Positions 16,872-24,919 of a DNA stretch of 48,883 bases are shown piece by piece. The notes beneath the pieces were generated by a model, which saw only the letters and a list, made by a program, of their open reading frames with translations, did not search any database and was not told the DNA's origin. The first letter of the stretch is position 1. Each line of letters begins with the position of its first letter. The position numbers and the translations under genes are program-made. Source of the DNA: Thermoleophilaceae bacterium (lineage in GTDB: Bacteria > Actinomycetota > Thermoleophilia > Solirubrobacterales > Thermoleophilaceae); NCBI GenBank assembly GCA_016929195.1, contig JAFGJG010000044.1:1-48883 (forward strand), written 5' to 3'.

Positions 16872-16904
16872 GACAGGACCCGGCCGCCTTCACTGCAAGG
16901 CAGT

Positions 16905-17900
16905 TCAGGCCGGCGCCCGCGCGCCGGCCTTCAGCGAGCTCTGCAGCTCCTCCAGCACGCGCACCACGCGCAGGCCGCTCTCGCCGTCAGAGCGCGGCCG
17001 CGTCCCGTCGCGGACGCACTCGAGGAAATGCGCGCACTCGAGCCGCAGCGGCTCGTCGTTGGGGACGCTCGGCGACCAGACGTCGCCCGAGCGGGCGATG
17101 TACTCGCCGTAGCTCGAGTAGGGCTGGTCGACGGTCTTGTCGTACACGGTCAGCTTCTGCTCGATCGCCATGTCGTCGAAGGTGGCCATCTTCTTCGAGC
17201 CCACGACCGTGAAGCGGCGCTCCTTGTGCGGGTCGAGCCAGGACAGGTGCAGATGCGCGGAGACCCCGGAGGGGAAGCGCAGGAAGCAGAAGACCACGTC
17301 CTCCACTCCGTCGCGCACATACGACTCGCCGAAGGCGTGGCACTCGGCCGGCTCCTCGCCCGCGAGCCGCAGCAGCACCGAGACGTCGTGCGCGCCGAGC
17401 GACCAGAGCGCGTTCTCGTCCGCGCGCACCTTGCCGAGGTTGACGCGGTTGCCGTAGATGTAGTGGACCTCGCCGAGGTCGCCGGCGTCGACCAGGTCCT
17501 TCAGCCGCACGAGCCCGGGGTGGTACTCGAGCAGGTGGCCGACCATAAGCGTGCGGTCGCTCGTCGCGGCCGCTGCCACGACCGCCTCGGCGTCTGCGAC
17601 CGACTGCGCGAGCGGCTTCTCCACGAACACGTGCTTGCCCGCCTCTAGCGCGCGGCGCGCGAGCTCGGCGTGCGTGGGCACCGGCGTGGCGATCACCAGG
17701 GCGTCGAGGTCGTCGTCGGCGAGCAGCTCGTCGAAGCTCGAGCTCCCGCGGGCGCCCGGGAAGGAGGCGGCCAGCCGCTCGACCCGGTCGGAATCGCCGT
17801 CGCAGAGCCAGGTCACGCGCGAATCCGGCAGCGCCCCGAAGTTCCGCGCCAGGTTCGGGCCCCAGTAGCCGAGGCCCACCACGCCGACGGAGACGCTCAC
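16905..17900 (-). CDS. Gfo/Idh/MocA-family sugar-nucleotide 3-dehydrogenase (WlbA/WbpB-like)
   Basis: The 331-residue oxidoreductase has the dinucleotide loop GLGYWGPN at 10-17, EKPLAQS at 94-100 and a catalytic-type GAHDVSVL segment. GLGYWGPNLARNF and the VNLGKV/GAHD blocks are typical of WlbA/WbpB enzymes, which oxidise C3 of UDP-GlcNAc(A) before transamination. GTG 17900 overlaps the stop of the DegT/DnrJ aminotransferase gene (GTGA), which would use its 3-keto product. The C-terminal codons form a 10-bp hairpin that may help end transcription. The exact substrate (UDP-GlcNAc, UDP-GlcNAcA or a dTDP-sugar) is not resolved. Confidence 0.8.
   Translation of the reverse strand: MSVSVGVVGLGYWGPNLARNFGALPDSRVTWLCDGDSDRVERLAASFPGARGSSSFDELLADDDLDALVIATPVPTHAELARRALEAGKHVFVEKPLAQSVADAEAVVAAAATSDRTLMVGHLLEYHPGLVRLKDLVDAGDLGEVHYIYGNRVNLGKVRADENALWSLGAHDVSVLLRLAGEEPAECHAFGESYVRDGVEDVVFCFLRFPSGVSAHLHLSWLDPHKERRFTVVGSKKMATFDDMAIEQKLTVYDKTVDQPYSSYGEYIARSGDVWSPSVPNDEPLRLECAHFLECVRDGTRPRSDGESGLRVVRVLEELQSSLKAGARAPA
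16907..16930 (-). terminator. Strong 10-bp hairpin at the end of the oxidoreductase gene
   Basis: AGGCCGGCGC (16907-16916), loop CCGC, and GCGCCGGCCT (16921-16930) form an uninterrupted stem overlapping the stop codon. There is no T-run, so it is only a terminator-like structure; T-poor terminators are usual in such GC-rich genomes. Confidence 0.4.
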
Positions 17901-18976
17901 GCCGCCGCCCTCGCGCCGCAGGCCGCGACGACCGCGGCGGCCTGGTCGGCCCCGAGCTCGGGGCCCATCGGCAGCGCGATGATCGTCCGGGCCAGCTCGT
18001 CCGTGGCCGGCAGGTCGCCGGACGCGTACTCGCGCATCGGGGCCTGCCGGTGGCAGGGGGTGCGGTAGTAGCCGCGCGCGCCGATCCCGCGCTCGCTCAG
18101 GGCGGCCGCCAGGTCGTCGGCGTCGTCGCTGCGGGCGACGTACAGGTGGTAGACGTGCTCGGCGCCCTCGACCGGCCGCAGCGGAGTGACGAACTCGCCG
18201 ATCCCGGCCCGCTCGTAGGCCTCGGCGGCGGCACGGCGGCGCTCGTTCCAGCCGTCGAGCTCCGGGAGCAGCAGCCGCAGGACGGCCGCCTGGACCGAGT
18301 CCAGGCGCGAGTTGTAGCCGACCTCGGTGTGCGTCTTCTTGTCGCGCGACCCGTGGAAGCGCAGCGTCCGGGCCCGCTCGGCCACCTCGTCGGAGTTCGT
18401 CGTGACCGCGCCGCCGTCACCGATGCAGGGCAGGTTCTTGGACGGGAAGAAGCTGAACGTGGCGGCGTCGCCGAGCGCGCCGGCCCGCGCCCCTCCGAGC
18501 GTCGCGCCGGCGGCCTGCGCGGCGTCCTCGAGCACCGGCACGCCCAGATCGCGCAGCTCGGGCACGGGCGCCACGTTGCCGAACAGGTGCACCGGCACGA
18601 TCGCCTTCGTGCGCTCGCCGACCAGCGGCCGGACGGTCTCGGCCGTGACGCACGCGGTCTCAGGGTCCACGTCGCAGAACACCGGCCGCGCGCCCGCGTT
18701 CACGATCGCCTCGGCCGTGGCGTAGAACGTGAGCGACGGGCAGACCACCTCGTCGCCTGGGCCCACGCCGAGCGCGCGCAGCGCGATCGTCAGCGCGTCC
18801 GTGCCGTTGCCCACACCGATCACGTGGCCGACCCCGAGGTACTCGGCGAACTCGCGCTCGAACGCGTCGAGCTCGGGACCGAGGATGTAGCGGCCAGAGG
18901 CGGTCACCTCGGCCACGCGCTCGGCGATCCGCTCGTGGTAGGGCGCCAGGCTGGTTGCGAACAGGGGTACCTGCAC
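17897..18976 (-). CDS. DegT/DnrJ/EryC1 (WbpE-like) PLP sugar-nucleotide aminotransferase
   Basis: This 359-residue enzyme has the fold-type I signatures of the family: GNGTDAL (57-63), SLTFYATAEA, VLEDAAQ (148-154) and the PLP lysine in FFPSKNLPCIGDGGA (Lys180). It would transaminate a 3- or 4-keto sugar nucleotide; with the adjacent WlbA/WbpB-like dehydrogenase the likely product is a UDP-3-amino-GlcNAc(A). No matching N-acetyltransferase is seen nearby. GTG 18976 is chosen over the longer frame because homology starts at VPLF and TAGGGT-N7 precedes it. Its last codon overlaps the dehydrogenase gene (GTGA). Confidence 0.87.
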   Translation of the reverse strand: MQVPLFATSLAPYHERIAERVAEVTASGRYILGPELDAFEREFAEYLGVGHVIGVGNGTDALTIALRALGVGPGDEVVCPSLTFYATAEAIVNAGARPVFCDVDPETACVTAETVRPLVGERTKAIVPVHLFGNVAPVPELRDLGVPVLEDAAQAAGATLGGARAGALGDAATFSFFPSKNLPCIGDGGAVTTNSDEVAERARTLRFHGSRDKKTHTEVGYNSRLDSVQAAVLRLLLPELDGWNERRRAAAEAYERAGIGEFVTPLRPVEGAEHVYHLYVARSDDADDLAAALSERGIGARGYYRTPCHRQAPMREYASGDLPATDELARTIIALPMGPELGADQAAAVVAACGARAAA

Positions 18977-18983
18977 CGCCGGA

Positions 18984-18989
18984 ACCCTA
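18984..18989 (-). promoter_or_regulatory. Leaderless promoter TAGGGT-N7-GTG, built on the flippase stop codon
   Basis: The TAG at the end of the upstream flippase gene (18989-18987) is the first half of TAGGGT, which lies seven bases before GTG 18976. The aminotransferase gene can therefore be transcribed by itself as well as with the flippase gene. Confidence 0.5.
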
Positions 18990-20513
18990 GCTCCGCGACA
19001 AGAGGCCTCGGACGAGCGCGCGCTCGCCATGGTCGAGGAACACCGCGTAGTAGGCGATCCAGTAGCCGGCCACCCCCGCGAGCCCCGTGGCCGTTACCGC
19101 CGCGAGCCCGGTGGGGTCGGCCATGAGCCGCACCGCCACGAGCGCCCCGGCCAGCGCCGCGCCCAGCGAGTAGGCGGGGAGCCACGCCGCGCGGGCGAGC
19201 TCACCGAGCCGCACCGACGCAGTGGTCAGCCCCAGCCTGAGCAGGAACGGATAGGCGAGGAGGAATGCCGCGGTCGTGGCGAGAGCGGGTCCCTCGAGCC
19301 CCAGCCCGGGGGTCAGGGCGAGCGAGAGGGCGATGTTCAGCCCGGCCGCCGACGCCATGATCAGCGCCACCTCGCGCGCTCGCCCGGCGCCGACCAGGAA
19401 CCCCGGCGTCACGACCAGCGCGCCGTAGAGCAGCCAGTACGAGACGAGCAGCGTGAGCGCGGTGGCGCCGTCGCCGTAGCGGTCGCCCAGCCAGGCGCGG
19501 AGCAGCGGCTCGGCCAGCGCCATCAGCGTCACGCAGACGGGCACGAAGAGCGCGAGCGTGTAGCGGCTGCCGCGCAGCACGAGCTCGCGGAGCCGGCGAT
19601 CGTCGCCGGTCGCGACGTAGCGGGAGGCCGTGGGCACGGTCGGCACGGCGAGGGCCCCGTTCAGCGCGTACAGGAGGTTGTGGGCCCGCAGCGGCCCCTC
19701 GTAGAGCCCCACCTGCGCGGGCGACTTGATCGCGCCGAGGATCACCCGCTGGAACGCGTAGCTCACGAGGTTGGAGAGCTCGACGACCAGCAGCCAGCCC
19801 GCGGTCGGCACGATCGCGTGGACCCGGCCCGAGCCGGCCCGCAGCCGGAACGGGAGCCCCAGGCGGCGAACGGCGACGGCTGAGATCAGGCCGCTGAGCA
19901 GCGGCATCGCCCCGCTCGCCGCCATCACGGCCCCGAGCCCGGCGCCGCCGAGGATCAGGGCGAGCATGAGACCGAGCCAGATCGCAACGGCGGCGATCTC
20001 GTTGAGGGCGGCGCGCACGAGCAGCCGCTGCGCGCGCAGGCCGTCCAGGTAGACGCTCGCGGAGATGCCGGCCGCCGTCACGGCGCCGAGGCCGAGGCCC
20101 CCGATCCACGCGTCCTCGGCGAGCCGCCCGTCGAGCAGGAGCTCGGCGATCGCGAACGCGGCCGCGGCGATCAGGACGCCGGTGACCGCCCCCACGCGCA
20201 GGTAGAGCTGAGAGGCCGCGGCGAAGGTGCGGGACCGGTCCGCGACGACCGTCGCGCCGGCCATCGCCCGCACGGCCGCCGCGGCGACGCTGTTCCGCAG
20301 CACGAGCAGGTAGCCGGCCAGCGACGCGACCAGCCCGTAGGCGCCCAGCTCGGTCACGCTCAGGCGACGCGCTAGAACGGTCACGACCACGAGCAGGGCG
20401 ATCAGGCCGCTCGCCTGGGCGGCTTGCTGGACGAGCGCGCCGGAGGCGAGCAGGCGCGCCTCGCCGGGCTCTGGCGCGCCGGACCCGGACTGCGCAACTC
20501 CGGCCAGAGTCAC
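18987..20513 (-). CDS. Second Wzx-like oligosaccharide flippase (MOP superfamily)
   Basis: This 508-residue protein has about 12-14 membrane helices, a charged N-terminal motif RRLSVTELGAYGLVASLAGY and a mid-protein VGLYEGPLRAHNLLYALN that is typical of polysaccharide flippases. It would export a lipid-linked glycan unit. It shares little visible similarity with the flippase at 5042, suggesting two different glycans are exported from this locus. The GTG at 20513 follows TAGGGT-N8 with no Shine-Dalgarno. The gene ends eleven bases before the start of the aminotransferase gene. Confidence 0.78.
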   Translation of the reverse strand: MTLAGVAQSGSGAPEPGEARLLASGALVQQAAQASGLIALLVVVTVLARRLSVTELGAYGLVASLAGYLLVLRNSVAAAAVRAMAGATVVADRSRTFAAASQLYLRVGAVTGVLIAAAAFAIAELLLDGRLAEDAWIGGLGLGAVTAAGISASVYLDGLRAQRLLVRAALNEIAAVAIWLGLMLALILGGAGLGAVMAASGAMPLLSGLISAVAVRRLGLPFRLRAGSGRVHAIVPTAGWLLVVELSNLVSYAFQRVILGAIKSPAQVGLYEGPLRAHNLLYALNGALAVPTVPTASRYVATGDDRRLRELVLRGSRYTLALFVPVCVTLMALAEPLLRAWLGDRYGDGATALTLLVSYWLLYGALVVTPGFLVGAGRAREVALIMASAAGLNIALSLALTPGLGLEGPALATTAAFLLAYPFLLRLGLTTASVRLGELARAAWLPAYSLGAALAGALVAVRLMADPTGLAAVTATGLAGVAGYWIAYYAVFLDHGERALVRGLLSRS

Positions 20514-20521
20514 GAGTTGGG

Positions 20522-20527
20522 ACCCTA
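20522..20527 (-). promoter_or_regulatory. Leaderless promoter TAGGGT-N8-GTG for the second flippase gene
   Basis: TAGGGT on the minus strand is followed by eight bases and GTG 20513. It faces the TAGTCT element of the divergent GT26 gene 41 bases away. Confidence 0.5.
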
Positions 20528-20568
20528 CGACACGGCACGGCGAACCCCCGTCGGGCCGGGTGCACGGC

Positions 20569-20574
20569 TAGTCT
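20569..20574 (+). promoter_or_regulatory. -10-like TAGTCT for the GT26 gene
   Basis: TAGTCT lies eleven bases before GTG 20586, predicting a leader of about four bases. No Shine-Dalgarno is visible. Confidence 0.4.
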
Positions 20575-20585
20575 CCAGCGTTCTC

Positions 20586-21398
20586 GTGACGACACAACCC
20601 GAACCTCAGCGTCCCCTGACGGCTCGCCTGCCCCGCTCCGTCGGGGCGGTTCGGAGCCACGAGCTGCTCGGCGTGCCCATCTCCATGACTGACTACGAGG
20701 GGGCCATGGAGGTCATGGACAACCTCGTGGAGACGCGCGAGCGCGGGTACGTCTGCGCCACGCCGGTGCACGCGCTGATGGTCGCCCAGGACGATCACGA
20801 GATGATGTCCGCGCTGCACGGCGCCACGATGGTCGTGCCCGACGGCATGCCGCTCGTGTGGGCGTCGAACCTGCTCGGCGAGTCGCTCGAGGACCGTGTC
20901 TACGGCCCGGAGCTGATGCGCCGCTACTGCCAGCGCTCCGCCGAGCGCGGCCACCGCGTCTGGCTCTACGGCGGCCGCGACCAGGGCACGCTCGTCCAGC
21001 TCGCGCTGAGCCTGCGCCGCAACCACCCCGACATCCAGATCGTCGGGGGCTACTCGCCGCCCTTTCGCCCGCTCGGCGACCAGGAGGAGAGCGAGATCGT
21101 CGACCAGATCAACGAGGCACGCCCCGACGTGCTCTGGGTCGGGATCGGCGTTCCGAAGCAGGAGAAGTGGATGGCGCACATGCGCGACCGCCTCGACGTG
21201 CCCGTGATGTGCGGCGTCGGAGCGGCGTTCGACTTCCACGCCGGGCGGATCCCGATGGCGCCGCGCTGGATGCAGGACAACGGGCTGGAGTGGGCGTACC
21301 GGATCGCGCAGGAGCCGGGCCGGCTGCTGCCGCGCTACCTGTACTACAACCCGCGCTTCCTGGTCTCGTTCGCCCGCCAGTACCTCGCCGAGCGCTAG
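20586..21398 (+). CDS. WecG/TagA/CpsF-family (GT26) glycosyltransferase
   Basis: The 270-residue protein matches GT26: LLGVPISMTDYEGAMEVMDN (27-46), catalytic PDGMPLVWASNLLG (85-98), GIGVPKQEKWM and the C-terminal GVGAAFDFHAGR...RAPRWM-type block. These inverting enzymes add ManNAc, ManNAcA or a related sugar to an undecaprenyl-PP-linked GlcNAc and act at the membrane surface early in teichoic-acid, ECA or capsule assembly. Its natural partner here is the priming transferase at 31524. GTG 20586 is chosen because of the TAGTCT element; about 25 residues precede the family core. The donor may be one of the nucleotide sugars made in this window. Confidence 0.87.
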   Translation: MTTQPEPQRPLTARLPRSVGAVRSHELLGVPISMTDYEGAMEVMDNLVETRERGYVCATPVHALMVAQDDHEMMSALHGATMVVPDGMPLVWASNLLGESLEDRVYGPELMRRYCQRSAERGHRVWLYGGRDQGTLVQLALSLRRNHPDIQIVGGYSPPFRPLGDQEESEIVDQINEARPDVLWVGIGVPKQEKWMAHMRDRLDVPVMCGVGAAFDFHAGRIPMAPRWMQDNGLEWAYRIAQEPGRLLPRYLYYNPRFLVSFARQYLAER

Positions 21399-21415
21399 GC
21401 CGACCGGCCTGCTCG

Positions 21416-21421
21416 TAGACT
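21416..21421 (+). promoter_or_regulatory. Leaderless promoter TAGACT-N7-ATG for the UDP-sugar dehydrogenase operon
   Basis: TAGACT is followed by exactly seven bases and ATG 21429, in a 30-base gap after the GT26 gene. No ribosome-binding site is visible. Confidence 0.55.
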
Positions 21422-21428
21422 GACCCGC

Positions 21429-22664
21429 ATGCCCGGAAGCGTCGCGGTCGTGGGTCTCGGGCGCGTGGGCCTGCCGCTCGCCCTGTCATTCGCCGACCGC
21501 GGGCTCGACGTGATCGGGGTCGAGCGCGAGGCCGCGATCCTCGACGCCGTGAACGGCGGACGCATGCCGTTCCACGAGACCGGCACCCAGGAGCTGCTCG
21601 AGCGCGTCCTCCCCACGGGCCGCCTGCGGACCACCACGTCGGTCCCGGACGCCGCCGCGGCGGACCACATCGTCCTCACGCTCGGCACGCCCGCCTACGA
21701 GCACATTGAGATCGACATGTCGCAGGTGCGCGCGGTGATCGACGACCTGCTGCCGGTGCTGCGGGAGGGCCAGTCGGTGGTGCTGCGCTCCACGGTCGCG
21801 CCGGGCACGACGGAGTGGGTCGCCGGCTACGTGGAGCAGGCGCGCGGCTTCCGCGCCGGCGAGACGCTCTTCGTCTCGCACGTTCCGGAGCGGATCGCGG
21901 CGAACCGGTTCCTCGACGAGATCGACTCGCTGCCGTGCATCGTCGGCGGAGTGGGCGAGGAGTCCGGCGTGCGCGCCGCCGAGCTGTTCTCCGTGTTCGG
22001 CACCGACATCGTGCAGACCACGCCCGAGCAGGCCGAGCTCACGAAGATCTGGACCAACATCCTCCGCTACACGCAGTTCGCGCTCCCGAACCTGCTGATG
22101 ATGGAGTGCGAGCAGTACGGCGCGAACGTGTTCGAGGTGATCGACCTGATCAACCACGAGTATCCGCGCGGCGGGATCGCCACGCCCGGGCTGACCGCCG
22201 GCGCGTGCCTGCGCAAGGACTTCGCGTTCTCGGAGGAGCGCTCGAGCGCGCCGGGGATGCTGCTCGCCGTCTCGAGGGTCCACGAGACCGTGCCGCTGTT
22301 CCTCGTGAAGGGGCTGCGGGCACGGCTCGGCGGGTCGCTGCGCGACCGCAAGGTGGCGGTGCTCGGGCTGACCTTCAAGCGCGACTCCGACGACGTGCGC
22401 GACTCGCTCTCCGGAAAGCTCGTGCGCCTGCTGGAGCGCGAGCTGGCGACGGTGAGCCGGCACGACCCGAACGTGAGCGAGGGGTCCGAGCCGCTCGAGT
22501 CCGCCCTGCAGGGGGCGGACGCCGTCGTGATCGCGACGAACCACACCGCGTTCGAGGGCATCGCGGAGCGGCTGCCGGCCGGGCTCCTGCTCGTGGACCC
22601 GTGGAACGTGTCCGGGAGCAGCGAGGTGTTCGCCCAGGTGCGGGCGCCCGCCTCCGTCCGGTGA
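21429..22664 (+). CDS. UDP-glucose/UDP-HexNAc 6-dehydrogenase family enzyme
   Basis: This 411-residue protein has the three-domain layout of UDP-sugar dehydrogenases: Rossmann loop VVGLGRVGLPLAL at 7-19, RSTVAPGTTE (120-129), the catalytic Cys260 in GLTAGACLRKDF, and the C-terminal LGLTFKRDSDDVRDS. It performs the NAD-dependent four-electron oxidation of a UDP-hexose to the uronic acid. The context with WlbA/WbpB- and WbpE-like genes favours UDP-GlcNAc or UDP-ManNAc as substrate, but UDP-glucose cannot be excluded. It overlaps the next epimerase gene by GTGA and has a clear leaderless promoter. Confidence 0.85.
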   Translation: MPGSVAVVGLGRVGLPLALSFADRGLDVIGVEREAAILDAVNGGRMPFHETGTQELLERVLPTGRLRTTTSVPDAAAADHIVLTLGTPAYEHIEIDMSQVRAVIDDLLPVLREGQSVVLRSTVAPGTTEWVAGYVEQARGFRAGETLFVSHVPERIAANRFLDEIDSLPCIVGGVGEESGVRAAELFSVFGTDIVQTTPEQAELTKIWTNILRYTQFALPNLLMMECEQYGANVFEVIDLINHEYPRGGIATPGLTAGACLRKDFAFSEERSSAPGMLLAVSRVHETVPLFLVKGLRARLGGSLRDRKVAVLGLTFKRDSDDVRDSLSGKLVRLLERELATVSRHDPNVSEGSEPLESALQGADAVVIATNHTAFEGIAERLPAGLLLVDPWNVSGSSEVFAQVRAPASVR

Positions 22665-23626
22665 GCGGGCGCGTCCTCGTCACCGGCGGCGCGGGCACGA
22701 TCGGCGCCGCCGTCGTCCGCCGCCTCGCGGGCGATCCCGACTGGGATGTGCGCGTGTCGGACGAGCGCCCGGCCCCGGGCTGGATGCGCGAGGAGTGCGA
22801 GATCCACACAGGCGACCTGCGCGACGTGGCGGTCGCGCGGGCGGCGGCCACGGGCTGCAGCCACGTGATTCACCTGGCCGCGATTGTCGGCGGGATCGCG
22901 AACTTCCACCGGCTGCCGCACACGCTGCTCGAGGTGAACAACGGCCTCTACAACTCGGTCTTCCGCGCGGCGCTCGACGAGCGCGTGGAGCGGCTCGTAT
23001 ACGTGTCGTCGTCGATGGTGTTCGAGCGCGCCACCGAGTTCCCGACGACGGAGGAGCACGTGCTCGAGTGCCCGGCGCCGCGGTCCGCATACGGGTTCTC
23101 GAAGCTGGCGGGCGAGGTCTACTGCCGGGCGCTGCACGACGAGCACGGGCTGCCGTACACGATCTGCCGCCCCTTCAACGCCTATGGGCCGGGCGAGCTT
23201 CCCGACGCCGAGCCGGGCATCGCCCACGCGGTGCCCGACCTGATCCGCAAGGTGCTCTCAGGCCAGCACCCGCTGCAGATCTTCGGCTCCGGCGAGCAGA
23301 CGCGCACGCTCACCCACGTGGACGACATCGCCGCGGGGATCGTCGCCGCGATGGCCCACGACGCGGGCGAGAACGAGGACTTCAACGTCTCGGCGTCCGA
23401 GGAGATCACGATCGCCGAGCTGGCCGCGCGGATCTGGGCCGCGTGCGGCGAGGACCCGGGTGCGCTCGAGCTCGAGCACCTGCCGAGCTTCGAGGTGGAC
23501 GTCCAGCGCCGCTGGCCGTCGGTTGAGAAGGCGCGCCGCCTTCTCGGCTGGGAGACGCGGATCTCGCTGGACGACGGCCTGGCCTCGACTGTCGAGTGGC
23601 TGCGCGCCCAGGCCGCGGCGTCCTGA
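22661..23626 (+). CDS. NAD-dependent sugar-nucleotide epimerase/dehydratase (extended SDR)
   Basis: The 321-residue SDR has GGAGTIG at 9-15, HLAAIVGGIANFH, VSSSMVFE and the catalytic YGFSK at 144-148, then ICRPFNAYGPGE and TRTLTHVDDIA. It resembles GDP-mannose 3,5-epimerase/GDP-L-fucose synthase-like and related NAD-dependent epimerases, but the substrate is not clear. GTG 22661 overlaps the stop of the UDP-sugar dehydrogenase (GTGA), so it may well act on that enzyme's uronic-acid product. The next gene is convergent, with a 107-base gap. Confidence 0.78.
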   Translation: MSGRVLVTGGAGTIGAAVVRRLAGDPDWDVRVSDERPAPGWMREECEIHTGDLRDVAVARAAATGCSHVIHLAAIVGGIANFHRLPHTLLEVNNGLYNSVFRAALDERVERLVYVSSSMVFERATEFPTTEEHVLECPAPRSAYGFSKLAGEVYCRALHDEHGLPYTICRPFNAYGPGELPDAEPGIAHAVPDLIRKVLSGQHPLQIFGSGEQTRTLTHVDDIAAGIVAAMAHDAGENEDFNVSASEEITIAELAARIWAACGEDPGALELEHLPSFEVDVQRRWPSVEKARRLLGWETRISLDDGLASTVEWLRAQAAAS

Positions 23627-23681
23627 CCGTGCGCATCCCGTAGCACTCGCCGCCGTCGGCCTCGAAGCAAGCCCGACTCAG

Positions 23682-23696
23682 GGGTGCATAGCACCC
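23682..23696. terminator. Small hairpin between convergent genes
   Basis: GGGTGC-ATA-GCACCC forms a 6-bp stem in the 107-base gap between the epimerase gene and the convergent GT4 gene. A TTTT follows only at 23731, so its role as a terminator is uncertain. Nothing else is evident in this gap. Confidence 0.3.
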
Positions 23697-23733
23697 ACAA
23701 TCCCGGTTTGCCCGATCGCGCGACCGACGATTT

Positions 23734-24891
23734 TCACTGCGGCCGTTCGGCCGCGCCCGCATCCGCGTAGATGGCGAGCAGCCGAGCCACGTACGCCCGC
23801 TCCGAGTGCCGCTCCGCCGCGCGGGCGCGCAGCGCCTCCCCCTCCGAGCGGCGCAGCTCCGGGTCGTCCCAGAGCGCCCGCAGGCGGCGGGCCAGGGCCT
23901 CCGCGTCCCCGGTCGGGACGCAGCGGCGGGGCTCGATCAGCTCGGGCAGCCCGCCGAGGCGGGACGCCACCACCGGGAGGCCCGCGGCCATCGCCTCGAG
24001 CGCCGAGTAGGGCGCGAACTCGTGGTAGCGCGAGGGCATGACGAGCGCTCCTGCGCCTGCCAGGAGCTCCGACATCCGGGCACGGTCGGCGCGGCCCACC
24101 AGCTCGGCCGGGGCGCCGAGGCTCGCCGCCAGCTCGCGGAGCGCTCCCTCCTCCGGCCCCTCGCCCGCGATCACCAGCGGGACGCCGGACGCGGCCGACG
24201 CCCGGACGGCCGTGTCGATCCCCTTCTCGACCGACAGCCGCGACGCCACCAGCGCATAGCCGCCGCCGGCCCGCGACGAGGAGGCGAAGGCCTCCGCCGG
24301 CAGGTAGTGCGGGAGGACGTCGATCCGGTCCGCGGGCAGACCGTGCCGCGCAAGCTGGCCGGCGGCCCAGTGGCTCGGCGCGACGAAGCGGTCGACCGCG
24401 TCGAGCACGGCCGGCTGGTGCAGCGCCAGCGCGGTCGCGTAGGCGGCCGACTCGGGCAGCGAGCCGCGGCAGTTGAGCGCGAGGCCGGGCAGGGTGAGCC
24501 GGCCGCGGCAGCGGAAGCAGGGGCCCCCGTCGCGCGAGGCCACCCCGATCGCGCAGAACAGGCGCAGGTTGTGGAGGTGGAGCACCACCCGGGCGCCGGT
24601 GTCGCGCGCGGCGGCCAGCCCGCGCGGCCCGATGGACGGCAGCATGTTGTGCACGTGCACGACGTCCGCGTGCAGCGCGCCCGCGGCGGCCGCCAGGCCG
24701 GCGGGGTCGGCGCCGCCGCGGAGCAGCGCGGTGGCCGCGCGGGCGCGGCCGACACCGGACGAGCTGCGCTCGAACAGGCCGTGCTCCACCCCCGCGGCGG
24801 CGAGGGCCCGTACCTGGAGCTCGACCGAGCGCTCCTCGCCGCCCTCCACCCGGTAGCGGTTGTGAACGACGAGGACGCGCGGGCCCGGCAT
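23734..24891 (-). CDS. GT4 glycosyltransferase with a four-cysteine insert
   Basis: The product is a 385-residue GT-B enzyme beginning MPGPRVLVVHNRYRVEGGEE. Its N-domain carries a cysteine cluster at 113, 125, 128 and 141 (C-x11-C-x2-C-x12-C) that looks like a small zinc knuckle, known from a subset of GT4 proteins. The C-domain has ASRLSVEKGIDTAV, IAGEGPEEGA and E-x7-E in HEFAPYSALEAMAAG. It should act in the cytoplasm on a lipid-linked acceptor. The frame allows GTG 24900, but ATG 24891 is preferred since TAGCGT lies exactly seven bases before it and overlaps the longer start. It is divergent from the coiled-coil gene at 24928. Confidence 0.85.
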   Translation of the reverse strand: MPGPRVLVVHNRYRVEGGEERSVELQVRALAAAGVEHGLFERSSSGVGRARAATALLRGGADPAGLAAAAGALHADVVHVHNMLPSIGPRGLAAARDTGARVVLHLHNLRLFCAIGVASRDGGPCFRCRGRLTLPGLALNCRGSLPESAAYATALALHQPAVLDAVDRFVAPSHWAAGQLARHGLPADRIDVLPHYLPAEAFASSSRAGGGYALVASRLSVEKGIDTAVRASAASGVPLVIAGEGPEEGALRELAASLGAPAELVGRADRARMSELLAGAGALVMPSRYHEFAPYSALEAMAAGLPVVASRLGGLPELIEPRRCVPTGDAEALARRLRALWDDPELRRSEGEALRARAAERHSERAYVARLLAIYADAGAAERPQ

Positions 24892-24898
24892 CGCGGGC

Positions 24899-24904
24899 AC
24901 GCTA
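24899..24904 (-). promoter_or_regulatory. Leaderless promoter TAGCGT-N7-ATG for the GT4 gene
   Basis: TAGCGT on the minus strand is followed by seven bases and ATG 24891. The opposing TACCCT element of the divergent gene begins only ten bases away, so polymerase could hardly bind both at once. Confidence 0.5.
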
Positions 24905-24913
24905 ACGCGCGAC

Positions 24914-24919
24914 TACCCT
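24914..24919 (+). promoter_or_regulatory. Leaderless promoter TACCCT-N8-ATG for the coiled-coil gene and GT fusion
   Basis: TACCCT is followed by eight bases and ATG 24928. The whole divergent spacer is 36 bases. Confidence 0.5.

Noticed and set aside
23739-23754. GCGGCC-GTTC-GGCCGC hairpin as terminator of the GT4 gene at 23734
   Set aside because: It is inside the coding end of the gene, and the bases that follow it on the minus strand are A-rich, not T-rich.
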